From: an uncultured Polyangiaceae bacterium
GTDB lineage: Bacteria > Myxococcota_A > Polyangia > Polyangiales > Houyiibacteriaceae
NCBI GenBank assembly: GCA_947259605.1
Contig: CAMYMX010000157.1
Coordinates: forward strand, 1 to 7,394
DNA length: 7,394 bases
Direction of reading: 5' to 3'
Shown here: one piece after another, positions 1 through 6,246 of the stretch
Layout of the letters: each line of letters begins with the position of its first letter
How positions within the stretch are numbered: position 1 is the first letter of the stretch
Program-made: the position numbers and the translations under genes
The notes under the pieces: generated by a model
Databases searched by the model: none
The model's input: the letters and a program-made list of their open reading frames with translations, nothing else
Told to the model about the DNA's origin: nothing

Positions 1-3000
1 TCGAGAACCTCGGGATCGGTGCACTTGGAGTTGGTCATGTGTGTATGCACGCCGGAGGCTCCGGCACGATTTCTCGTCGCACCGGCTCCGCCGCCGAGGG
101 TTTCGTAGTATGCGAATCGATCGTCACCGAAGGTGATGTTGTTCATGGTGCCTTGGCTCGCGGCGGCCAGTCCGAGGGCGCCAAACAGGACGTCGACGAT
201 GCGCTGGGAAGTCTCCACATTGCCCGCTGCGACCGCGCGCTCGGGCTCTGGGCTGAGCAACGAGCCTTCCGGGATTCGAACGTGCACGGGACGCATGCAG
301 CCGCTGTTGAGTGGAATGGGTTTGCCGACCAGAACCCGGAGGACGTAGAGGATCGCCGCGAGCGTGACCGCGCGCGGAGCGTTCAGATTGTTGTCGAGCG
401 CGGGGTCCGTGCCCTCGAAGTCGATTTCCATCGCGCCGCCGCGAACGGTGACGCGTACCGCAATGCGCGCCCCGTCGTCCAGTCGATCCTCGAACTCGTG
501 CTCGCCGTCGGCCAGGCCTTCGATCGCCCGTGTCGTCAGCTCGGCCGCGTTGTCCTGGATGTGCTGCATGTACGCGCTCACCACGTCTATGCCGTAGCGT
601 ACGAGCAGCGCGTCTAGCAGCTGCATGCCTTTCTCATTAGCTGCGATCTGGGCCTGGATGTCCGCCAGGTTCTCGTCAGGATTGCGCGCGGGATGAGGAC
701 CGGCGCTGAGCGCATCGCGCAGGAGCTGCTCTTCAAAGACGCCGTTTTCGACGACCGCTAAGTTCCGCAGGACAACCCCCTCTTCTTCGAGCCGAGTCGA
801 GGACGGCGGCATGGATCCGGGCGTGAGCCCGCCCACGTCGGCATGGTGTCCGCGCGACGCGACGACGAAACGCAGTGCCCCCTCGGCGTCGTGCACGGGA
901 GTGACCACCGTGATGTCAGGCAGGTGCGACCCACCGGCGGCGGGATCGTTGGTCGCAAACACTTGGCCGGGCTTCGTGTCGGGATGCGCGGCAAGGACGG
1001 CGCGAACCGATTCGCTCATGGCACCGAGGTGAACAGGGATGTGCGGTGCGTTCGCCACCAGGCTCCCTCGTGAATCGAAGACCGCGCAGGAGAAGTCGAG
1101 GCGGTCGCGGATGTTCGTGCTCATCGCCGTACGCTGCAGAACGACGCCCATCTGTTCGGCGATCGACTTGAACTGGTTGTGGAAGACCTCGAGGAGCACT
1201 GGGTCGACGCCCGTCTCGGCGAGCTCGCGGGCATCCGCAATCTGGGTGTTGCGCAAAACCAGGTAGTCGCGCTGGTTTCGAATCGCGACGAAACCAACAT
1301 CCACGACAACGGTGCCGGTGGCGTCCAGCACGAGCGCGGGGCCAGGGATCTCGGTGTCGATGGGAAGGCTCTCCCGTAGGTAGACCGGCGCTTCGACCAG
1401 CGCCCCGCCCGACCAGAGCCTGGTGGTGCGGATCGGCTCGCCGGCGCCGGTCTCGACCAGGGGAAGCTCCGGTTTCGCGCTGCGCAACTCCACCGCAAGC
1501 CGCAGCGTGGCCGCTTCGACAGGGTGACCGGGTCGCGTGTATCCAAACTCGCACCGATGGAGTGCTTCGAACGCAGAGCGCATGCGCCCCGCGTCGGCCC
1601 AGTCGACCGATAGCGTCGCCTCGGTTCCACGGTAGCGAAGCGCGACCTGGCGCCGAATGTTCCACTGCGCCTCGGGCCCGGCATCGGTCTCGAGCGCTGC
1701 CCGGCCTGACTCTTCGAGGAAGGCAAAGTTGTGCTCCCATCCTTTTGGCAAGGGTTCATCTAGGCTGGCGCGCCCCGCGTCGCGCTCACCGTGCCACTCG
1801 AAGTTGGCCACTCCCATCCCGAACGCCGAAAGAACGCCGGCGTACGGGTGGAAGATCAAGCGTCGAATCCCGAGTCGTCGCGCGATGAGGCAGGCATACT
1901 GGCCGCCTGCGCCCCCGAAGACCACCATCGCATGTGTGCGCACGTCGTGGCCCCGGCCGACGGACACTTTTTGAATGGCAGCCGCCATGTTCTCCGTCGC
2001 GACCCTGAGGAACCCGTGTGCAACCTCGTCGGCATTGCGTTCGACGCCGCTTGCTCGCAGTTCGGCAGCGACTCGTTCGAGCCCCTCTCGAGGCCTCTCT
2101 TCGTTCAATGCGAATGGAAACCGGTCCCCGGCAAGCCGCCCGAGGCAGAGCGACACGTCGGTCAGAGTCAGCTCCTCGGCGTCCGGCCTTCCGTAGCAAA
2201 TTGGTCCCGGATCGGCGCTGGCGCTTTGCGGACCGACCGTCATTCGTTTGGCTTCGAGCCTGCAGATCGAGCCGCCGCCCGCGGCCACCGTGTGGAGCTC
2301 TATCATCGGAGCGCGGATTCGAATGCCTCCGATCTGAGTTTCAAAGACGCGCGACAGCTGGCCGGCGTAGCGCGACACGTCCGTCGAGGTGCCGCCCATG
2401 TCGAAGCCGATGGCTTCGGCCACGCCAAGCTCATCGGCGACCGCGCCGGTCGCGACCACGCCGGCGGCCGGGCCCGACAGAACTGCGTTGCGACCGATGA
2501 AGGCGGACGCGTCGACAAGGCCGCCGTTGCTCTGCATCATGCGCAGTTGCCCCTGCCCGAGCTCTTGCTCGAGCTTTCGCATGTACTGCGTCAGCAGCGG
2601 GGTCAGGTAGGCGTTGGCGGTCGTGGTGTCCGTGCGGCCCAGAAGACCGAGCTCGTTCGAGATCTCGTGCGACAGCGAGACATGGTCGAAACCGAGCTCC
2701 GCTGCGACCGCGGCAACTCGACCCTCGAGCGACCCATCGCGGTACGCGTGGATCAGCGAGACTGCCACCGATTCGGCGCCGTGCTGATGGGCTTCTTCGA
2801 GCGCTCGACGGAGCGCAGCCACGTCGAGCGGGCGCAGCACGGAGCCATCGGACACCATCCGCGCACCCACTTCGATGACCTCCTCGGCCAGCGGCTCGGG
2901 CTTGTCGATCTCGAGCGCGAAGAGCTCGGGCCGTGTCTGATCACCGATCCAGCTCAGGTCGCCAAGTCCCTCGTCGGCGACCAGTACGGTCCGGCAGCCG

Positions 3001-3248
3001 CTGCGCTCGAGGAGGGCGTTGGTGGCCAGGGTCGTTCCCATGCGGACCTCGGCAAGGGGCACCGGATCGCCGGCTCCGAGGCCCAGAAGCTCGCGGATGC
3101 CCACGAGCGGCGCCTCGTCCGAGGAGAGCACTTTGGTCACCCGAATTGCGCCGGTCCGTCGATCTCGATGGAGGCAGTCCGTGAAGGTGCCTCCACGGTC
3201 GATCCAGAACTGGTGCCGGGGGTTCGGCGGTGCCATCGAGCCCCGCAT
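1..3248 (-). CDS. Fused HyuA-HyuB 5-oxoprolinase/hydantoinase family protein, 3' end cut by window edge
   Basis: The frame is open for 1082 codons without a stop and leaves the window before its own stop. Known fused members of the family are about 1200-1300 residues, so roughly the last tenth is missing. HyuA part (about 1-660): DRGGTFTD at 17-24, GTTLATNALLE at 71-81, SNGG at 230-233, DMGGTSTDVS at 273-282, AAGGGSI at 312-318, ADPGP near 335-339 and FGGAGGQY at 434-441. HyuB part (from about 681): NDPAAGGSHLPD at 767-778, GHHADVGG at 800-807, GVHTHMTN near 1066-1073. The family hydrolyses 5-oxoproline (or hydantoin-like lactams) with ATP, in the cytoplasm. A single-chain HyuA-HyuB arrangement favours 5-oxoprolinase over two-subunit hydantoinases, but the substrate is inferred. 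Start: the ATG at 3248 has an AGGAGG 12 bases upstream. An in-frame ATG at 3236 gives the more usual short N-terminus and is the alternative. It stands alone and is divergent from the next gene. Confidence 0.93.
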   Translation of the reverse strand, partial: MRGSMAPPNPRHQFWIDRGGTFTDCLHRDRRTGAIRVTKVLSSDEAPLVGIRELLGLGAGDPVPLAEVRMGTTLATNALLERSGCRTVLVADEGLGDLSWIGDQTRPELFALEIDKPEPLAEEVIEVGARMVSDGSVLRPLDVAALRRALEEAHQHGAESVAVSLIHAYRDGSLEGRVAAVAAELGFDHVSLSHEISNELGLLGRTDTTTANAYLTPLLTQYMRKLEQELGQGQLRMMQSNGGLVDASAFIGRNAVLSGPAAGVVATGAVADELGVAEAIGFDMGGTSTDVSRYAGQLSRVFETQIGGIRIRAPMIELHTVAAGGGSICRLEAKRMTVGPQSASADPGPICYGRPDAEELTLTDVSLCLGRLAGDRFPFALNEERPREGLERVAAELRASGVERNADEVAHGFLRVATENMAAAIQKVSVGRGHDVRTHAMVVFGGAGGQYACLIARRLGIRRLIFHPYAGVLSAFGMGVANFEWHGERDAGRASLDEPLPKGWEHNFAFLEESGRAALETDAGPEAQWNIRRQVALRYRGTEATLSVDWADAGRMRSAFEALHRCEFGYTRPGHPVEAATLRLAVELRSAKPELPLVETGAGEPIRTTRLWSGGALVEAPVYLRESLPIDTEIPGPALVLDATGTVVVDVGFVAIRNQRDYLVLRNTQIADARELAETGVDPVLLEVFHNQFKSIAEQMGVVLQRTAMSTNIRDRLDFSCAVFDSRGSLVANAPHIPVHLGAMSESVRAVLAAHPDTKPGQVFATNDPAAGGSHLPDITVVTPVHDAEGALRFVVASRGHHADVGGLTPGSMPPSSTRLEEEGVVLRNLAVVENGVFEEQLLRDALSAGPHPARNPDENLADIQAQIAANEKGMQLLDALLVRYGIDVVSAYMQHIQDNAAELTTRAIEGLADGEHEFEDRLDDGARIAVRVTVRGGAMEIDFEGTDPALDNNLNAPRAVTLAAILYVLRVLVGKPIPLNSGCMRPVHVRIPEGSLLSPEPERAVAAGNVETSQRIVDVLFGALGLAAASQGTMNNITFGDDRFAYYETLGGGAGATRNRAGASGVHTHMTNSKCTDPEVL

Positions 3249-3260
3249 CGAAGCACGCTG

Positions 3261-3266
3261 CCTCCT
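3261..3266 (-). promoter_or_regulatory. Shine-Dalgarno site AGGAGG of the HyuA-HyuB gene
   Basis: On the minus strand AGGAGG lies 12 bases before the ATG at 3248 and 24 before the ATG at 3236. It therefore favours 3248 as the start, although 12 bases is longer than the usual 5-9. No other strong ribosome-binding motif is near; a weak GGGG sits 4 bases before the 3236 ATG. I saw no convincing -35/-10 pair for this gene in the minus direction. Confidence 0.5.
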
Positions 3267-3330
3267 GGGGTCAAGAGCGGCGCTACGATCTAGGAAAGAA
3301 GGCCAGAAAATAACCCTAAAGAGCTATGCT

Positions 3331-3347
3331 GGGTCGATAATTGACCC
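3331..3347. promoter_or_regulatory. Imperfect 17-base palindrome in the divergent intergenic region
   Basis: GGGTCGATAATTGACCC has perfect 5-base arms (GGGTC/GACCC) and a partly symmetric AT-rich centre. It lies between the two divergent genes, 83 bases from the HyuA-HyuB start and 87 from the plus-strand start, and overlaps the candidate -35 TTGACC. This is a plausible operator position, but no regulator gene is adjacent and the site occurs once. It could also be chance. Confidence 0.35.
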
Positions 3348-3369
3348 GCTCCGGCTTCGAGTCGAGAAT
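3341..3369 (+). promoter_or_regulatory. Candidate sigma-70-type promoter for the AHSA1/histone-like gene
   Basis: TTGACC (3341-3346, 5 of 6 to TTGACA) is followed after 17 bases by GAGAAT (3364-3369, 4 of 6 to TATAAT). Transcription would start near 3376, giving a leader of about 60 bases that contains the inverted repeat at 3390-3425. A weaker alternative is TTTTCA (3378-3383), 17 bases, TATACA (3401-3406), which would start inside that repeat. Both are consensus matches by eye only. Confidence 0.35.
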
Positions 3370-3389
3370 TTTTCTGGTTTTCAAACGAG

Positions 3390-3425
3390 TTTCCTGGACT
3401 TATACAGGCCAGCAAGTCAAGGAAA
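3390..3425 (+). repeat. Inverted repeat / potential leader hairpin before the chimera start codon
   Basis: TTTCCTGGACTT (3390-3401) is the reverse complement of AAGTCAAGGAAA (3414-3425) at 11 of 12 positions (one G/A mismatch), with a 12-base loop. It ends 9 bases before the ATG at 3435. The right arm carries an AAGGA at 3419-3423, one of two possible ribosome-binding motifs; the other, at 3428-3432, is only 2 bases from the ATG. As RNA it could mask translation initiation; as DNA it could be an operator. There is no U-tract, so an intrinsic terminator is unlikely. Confidence 0.5.
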
Positions 3426-3434
3426 CCAAGGACG

Positions 3435-4817
3435 ATGGACACGGAAGAATTTACTGTCTCGTCCGTGATACCCGCAAGTCCAAATCGTATTTATTCCGCA
3501 TGGATGGATGAGCGCCATCATTCCGCTTTTACGGGAGCGCGGGCTACGGTGGACCCCTGGGTAGGCGGTCGAGTGGTTACAGACGATGGTTTCATCGACG
3601 CGACCCACGTCTACTTAGTAACCGGTAGTCGTATCGCCATGACCTGGCGAACCCGGGATTTTCCCAAGGGTGCCAACGACTCCCACGTCGACATCTCATT
3701 TTCTTCCGTCGCCGGCGGCACCAAGGTCGAGGTAAACCACAGCAAGATCCCGGCAGGGCTCGGAAAGGCCTGCGAGAAGGTCTGGAAATCGCTCTATCTG
3801 GCCCCGATGGCCAAGTACTTCGGCGAGCCTGACGCGATGCGGGCAGCCTACAGAGCTGCAAAGAAGGCCGGGCACCTCCCCCTCTCCGGAATTAAGGCGA
3901 GTCGGCCGGGGCCGAGGCGGCCTTTCGTTCCCGCACCTCAGCTTCCGGTCGAAGAGCCAGGCGAAGAGGAGGACGAGGACGAGGAGCGGCCGAAGAAGAC
4001 CCGCAAGCGGGTCGAGACCAAGCCGATCGACCTCCGGGAGCTCGCGCAGGCACAGGCTCAAGCCCGAAAGATGGCCGCCCGCAAGAAGGCCGAAGCGAAG
4101 AAGAAGGCCGAAGCGGTACGCAAACAGGCGGAAGCCATTCAGCGGAAGCTGGAGGCCAAGAAGAAGGCCGAGGCGCTGAAACTGAAGCAGGCGGAGGCCA
4201 AGCGAATCGCGACGGAAAAGAAAAAGGCGGCCGCAGAAAAGAGAGCCGAGCTCGCCCGCAAGAAGGCGGAGGCCAAGGCAAAGGCCGACGCGATCAAACG
4301 TAAGAAGGCGGAGGCGAAAAAGAAGGCCGACGCAAAGAAGAAGGCCGCAGCGCTGAAGAAGGCGGCGGCCAAGAAGAAGGCGGCGGCCAAGAAGAAGGCG
4401 GCGGCCAAGAAGAAGGCGGCGGCCAAGAAGAAGGCGGCGGCCAAGAAGAAGGCGACTTCCAAGAAGAAGCGTCCCGGGTCCAAGAAGCGGGGCGCGACCA
4501 AGAAGCGGGGCGCGACCAAGAAGCGGGTAAGCACTCAAAGAAAGGCTGCCCCGAAGAAGCGGAGAAGCACGAAGAAGAAGGCCACCCCGAAGAAGCGGAG
4601 CAAGGTAACCAAGCGGCGTCCTGCTCCCAAGAAGCGCGGAAGCACAAAGAAGAAGGCCGCCCCCAAGAAGCGAAGCAAGGTGAGCAAGCGGCGGACTGCT
4701 CCGAAGAAGCGTGTCGCCCCCAAGAAGCGGGGAGGCACGAAGAAGAAGAAGGCGCCCTCGAAGAAGCGCGCCAAGACACCGGCGAAAAAGGCCAAGCGTC
4801 GTACGTCACGGCGCTAG
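3435..4817 (+). CDS. SRPBCC/AHSA1-domain protein fused to a histone-H1-like lysine-rich tail
   Basis: The protein has 460 residues. Residues 1-135 look like the AHSA1-type SRPBCC (START-like) fold: WMDERHHSAFTG at 23-34, VGGRV at 43-47, DGFIDATHVY at 51-60, RIAMTWRTRDFP at 66-77, then SHVDISFS, GTKVEVNHSKIP at 95-106 and YLAPMAKYF at 121-129. Residues 172-186 are an acidic patch. Residues 200-340 are an Ala/Lys/Glu-rich region predicted helical or coiled-coil, including five AAAKKK units (310-339). Residues 340-460 are a very basic, probably disordered tail of PKKR, STKKK and KVTKRR motifs, resembling bacterial histone-H1-like tails. There is no signal peptide or membrane segment, so it is probably cytoplasmic and nucleic-acid binding. 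The SRPBCC ligand or partner is unknown; AHSA1 homologues bind small hydrophobic ligands or, in eukaryotes, Hsp90. The start ATG has AAGGA-type sequences upstream. The first 54 codons are unusually rich in A/T-ending codons. The gene is monocistronic. Confidence 0.85.
   Translation: MDTEEFTVSSVIPASPNRIYSAWMDERHHSAFTGARATVDPWVGGRVVTDDGFIDATHVYLVTGSRIAMTWRTRDFPKGANDSHVDISFSSVAGGTKVEVNHSKIPAGLGKACEKVWKSLYLAPMAKYFGEPDAMRAAYRAAKKAGHLPLSGIKASRPGPRRPFVPAPQLPVEEPGEEEDEDEERPKKTRKRVETKPIDLRELAQAQAQARKMAARKKAEAKKKAEAVRKQAEAIQRKLEAKKKAEALKLKQAEAKRIATEKKKAAAEKRAELARKKAEAKAKADAIKRKKAEAKKKADAKKKAAALKKAAAKKKAAAKKKAAAKKKAAAKKKAAAKKKATSKKKRPGSKKRGATKKRGATKKRVSTQRKAAPKKRRSTKKKATPKKRSKVTKRRPAPKKRGSTKKKAAPKKRSKVSKRRTAPKKRVAPKKRGGTKKKKAPSKKRAKTPAKKAKRRTSRR
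4362..4451 (+). repeat. Five perfect tandem copies of an 18-bp unit inside the chimera gene
   Basis: The unit GCGGCGGCCAAGAAGAAG is repeated five times without a change (4362-4379, 4380-4397, 4398-4415, 4416-4433, 4434-4451). A diverged sixth copy follows (4452-4469, encoding ATSKKK). Each unit encodes AAAKKK in frame, so gain or loss of units changes protein length by six residues without a frameshift. Nucleotide identity with no synonymous differences points to recent expansion. Confidence 0.95.
4554..4703 (+). repeat. Two tandem 75-bp (25-residue) imperfect repeats in the basic tail
   Basis: Residues 374-398 (4554-4628) and 399-423 (4629-4703) align end to end without gaps. Both read KKR-STKKK-A/T-PKKRSKV-T/S-KRR-P/T-AP, and a shorter degenerate unit follows. 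A pair of perfect 18-bp units encoding KKRGAT lies just upstream (about 4485-4520). Synonymous differences between the 75-bp copies suggest an older duplication than the 18-bp array. Confidence 0.8.
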
Positions 4818-4821
4818 CCTG

Positions 4822-5349
4822 CTAGTCGAGCGGAGACTCCGCCTGGCGCCGTAGTCCGTCGATCAGGGAGTCGAGCGCGCGATGCTCTTGGGCGTGCTCG
4901 ATGATGCTCAGCTCTTCGAGCTCGCTGTCGACCGGGCTTGCGGCCAGCCAGAGCTGCATGGCTTCGAGGGCGGTCACCAGACCGACGCTCCGTCCGGGCA
5001 AGGTCAGTGCGGCGGTCGACACCTTGGCCTCCCGCAGCGCCTCGGCGATGAGTGCGCAGGCCCTCTTGGCAACGCCCTCGTCGAACGAGGTGCTCTCACC
5101 GAGGCCGAAGAGCAGCAAGCGTTCGGATTTGAGCTTGCCCGAGTTCGCGATCAAGGCCTTTTCCCCGAAAGTTCCCTCTAGGTAGCCGGCCATCAGCTTT
5201 CTCGAGAGCGCGCCACAGAGGCGCCAATCGATGAGGCCGGCAGCGCCCTGCAGCGGACGCTCGTCGGAGAAGAAGGGCAGTACGATGACTTCGGTTTGGA
5301 GCTCGTCCAAGCTGCCTGGGGCCGCGGAGATGAAATCGTAGGCGATCAC
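4822..5349 (-). CDS. Stand-alone M17 leucyl aminopeptidase N-terminal domain protein
   Basis: The protein has 175 residues and matches only the N-terminal (macro-like) domain of M17 leucyl aminopeptidases (PepA). Visible elements are an early beta-strand VIVLPFFSDERPL (21-33), GLIDWRL (38-44), a FGEKALIAN segment, the SERLLLFGLGES strand-turn (75-86), FDEGVAKRACALIAEALRE and a final helix LVTALEAMQLWL. The two-metal catalytic domain with its NTDAEGRL-type motif is absent. The DNA downstream is another gene on the opposite strand, so this is not a frameshifted fragment. The start is GTG (5347-5349), overlapping the nusB TGA by 4 bases (GTGA), which indicates translational coupling. The domain is likely non-enzymatic, acting in oligomerisation, regulation or binding, but its function is unknown. 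It is the last gene of the leftward operon and ends 4 bases from the convergent chimera stop. Confidence 0.82.
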   Translation of the reverse strand: MIAYDFISAAPGSLDELQTEVIVLPFFSDERPLQGAAGLIDWRLCGALSRKLMAGYLEGTFGEKALIANSGKLKSERLLLFGLGESTSFDEGVAKRACALIAEALREAKVSTAALTLPGRSVGLVTALEAMQLWLAASPVDSELEELSIIEHAQEHRALDSLIDGLRRQAESPLD

Positions 5350-5765
5350 GATTTGCCCAGCTCGGTCGCAACGCGATCGAGAACGCCATTGACGAAGGCG
5401 CCGCTTCCCTCCGAGCCAAAGCGCTTTGCGAGCTCGACCGCCTCGTTGAGCGTTACGCGTTTTGGGATGTCGCTCATCTCGCGAAGCTCCACGATTGCGA
5501 CGCGGAGGACGTTTCGATCGACGATCGGCATGCGCTCGATGCGCCAGTGGTGGCTCGACGAACGGATAATCTGATCGACCTCCTCTTTCTGATCGGCGTA
5601 TGCCCGCACCAGCTGGTTTGCGAAATCGACGTCTTCGGTCGGCGCGTCCTCGTTCGAGAGGTGCCCCCAGTATGATCGGATCGCCTGCGTCCCGCTCACG
5701 TTCGACACATCCATGAAGTACAGGATGCGAAGAGCCGCTTCACGGCCTTTTCGTCGTGATCCCAT
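5346..5765 (-). CDS. nusB: Transcription antitermination factor NusB
   Basis: The protein has 139 residues, the usual NusB length. NusB binds boxA RNA together with NusE (ribosomal protein S10) and supports antitermination of rRNA transcription. Family signatures are R5-G-R-E-A-A-L-R-I-L-Y near the N-terminus, W74 and VDRNVLRVAIVEL (82-94), PKRVTLNEAVELAKRFG (101-117) and the closing FVNGVLDRVA. The frame is open for 24 further codons upstream (to 5837), but those lie inside ribH and are unlike NusB. The ATG at 5765, giving MGSRRKGREAALRILYF, is therefore chosen. That start overlaps the end of ribH by 26 bases; its own stop overlaps the next gene by 4. The ribH-nusB pairing is common in bacteria. 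Confidence 0.96.
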   Translation of the reverse strand: MGSRRKGREAALRILYFMDVSNVSGTQAIRSYWGHLSNEDAPTEDVDFANQLVRAYADQKEEVDQIIRSSSHHWRIERMPIVDRNVLRVAIVELREMSDIPKRVTLNEAVELAKRFGSEGSGAFVNGVLDRVATELGKS

Positions 5766-6246
5766 CGTCCGCAAGCTTTCGATCCAAAATGACCATCTCG
5801 ATCGCGGTGAGCGCAGCGTCGCGGCCCTTGTTGCCATGCGCGCCGCCCGCGCGTTCGAATGCTTGCGCCTCGTCGTCGGTCGTGAGCAGGCCGAAGATCA
5901 CGGGGACCCCCGCGTCGAGTGCGACCCGGCCGAGGCCAAGAGCGGTGCCCTGCGAGACAAAATCGAAGTGCGGCGTGCCTCCCCGAATCACCGCGCCGAG
6001 CGCGATGACAGCGTCGAAGCGCCGGCTCTGCGCTAGTTGCTGAGCTGCGTAAGGCAGCTCCCAGGCGCCCGGCACCTCGACGACATAGACCGATTCGTCG
6101 GTCACGCCGCGCTCGGAGAGACAGTCCTTGGCACCCTCGAGCAGCTTGCTCACGACCGCACGGTTGAAGCGAGACCAGACGATGGCAAAGCGCGCGTTTG
6201 CTGGCGCGGTGACCTCCTGAAGTGGCGGGTTGCGGTCCTCGCTCAT
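5740..6246 (-). CDS. ribH: 6,7-dimethyl-8-ribityllumazine synthase
   Basis: The protein has 168 residues, normal for the family. It condenses 3,4-dihydroxy-2-butanone 4-phosphate with 5-amino-6-ribitylaminouracil to 6,7-dimethyl-8-ribityllumazine, the penultimate step of riboflavin synthesis, usually as a cytoplasmic pentamer or 60-mer capsid. Motifs seen: RFN at 26-28 (aromatic contact with the pyrimidine), VPGAWELP at 58-65, ALGAVIRGGTPHFD at 82-95 with the catalytic His93, PVIFGLLTT at 115-123, and ERAGG with NKGRDAA (131-145). FGLLTT replaces the more usual FGVLTT. The start ATG overlaps the ribBX stop as ATGA, so it is probably translated by coupling; only a weak AAGGA lies 13 bases upstream. 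Confidence 0.97.
   Translation of the reverse strand: MSEDRNPPLQEVTAPANARFAIVWSRFNRAVVSKLLEGAKDCLSERGVTDESVYVVEVPGAWELPYAAQQLAQSRRFDAVIALGAVIRGGTPHFDFVSQGTALGLGRVALDAGVPVIFGLLTTDDEAQAFERAGGAHGNKGRDAALTAIEMVILDRKLADDGITTKRP

Larger units (their letters stand above)
3249..3434. other. Divergent intergenic region
   Basis: The only sizeable non-coding stretch (186 bases), visibly more AT-rich than its flanks between 3300 and 3430. It separates the start of the HyuA-HyuB gene from the start of the plus-strand chimera. It holds the AGGAGG site, the 17-base palindrome, the candidate plus-strand promoter and the start-proximal inverted repeat, listed separately. I found no tRNA, small ORF with a good ribosome site, or terminator in it. 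Confidence 0.8.

Noticed and set aside
916..1759. Minus-strand frames of 274 and 212 codons
   Set aside because: They lie in the wrong frames within the HyuA-HyuB gene; their translations are Arg/Ser/Pro-rich frame-shifted readings.
1791..3293. 500-codon open reading frame on the plus strand
   Set aside because: It is antisense to the HyuA half, whose minus-strand frame carries all family motifs. The plus-strand translation resembles no family and is a by-product of high-GC coding bias.
4200..4350. Possible programmed -1 frameshift at A-rich stretches such as GAAAAAG
   Set aside because: In the reading frame the heptamers are G-AAA-AAG, not the canonical A-AAA-AAG. The zero frame remains open to a sensible end and no stimulatory structure or alternative product is evident.
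3696..4809. Leu-, Phe- and Ser-rich minus-strand frames resembling membrane proteins
   Set aside because: These are complements of the AAG/GCG-rich repeat region (CTT/CGC codons). Hydrophobicity is an artefact of reading Lys/Ala codons backwards.
4830..4842. GCGGAG-A-CTCCGC dyad as terminator for the chimera gene
   Set aside because: The usable stem is about 5 bp with a 3-base loop and no following T-run on either strand, and it lies within the coding end of the M17N gene.
5766..5837. Upstream extension of NusB by 24 residues
   Set aside because: The extension lies inside ribH and is unlike NusB N-termini; the family signature begins right after the ATG at 5765.
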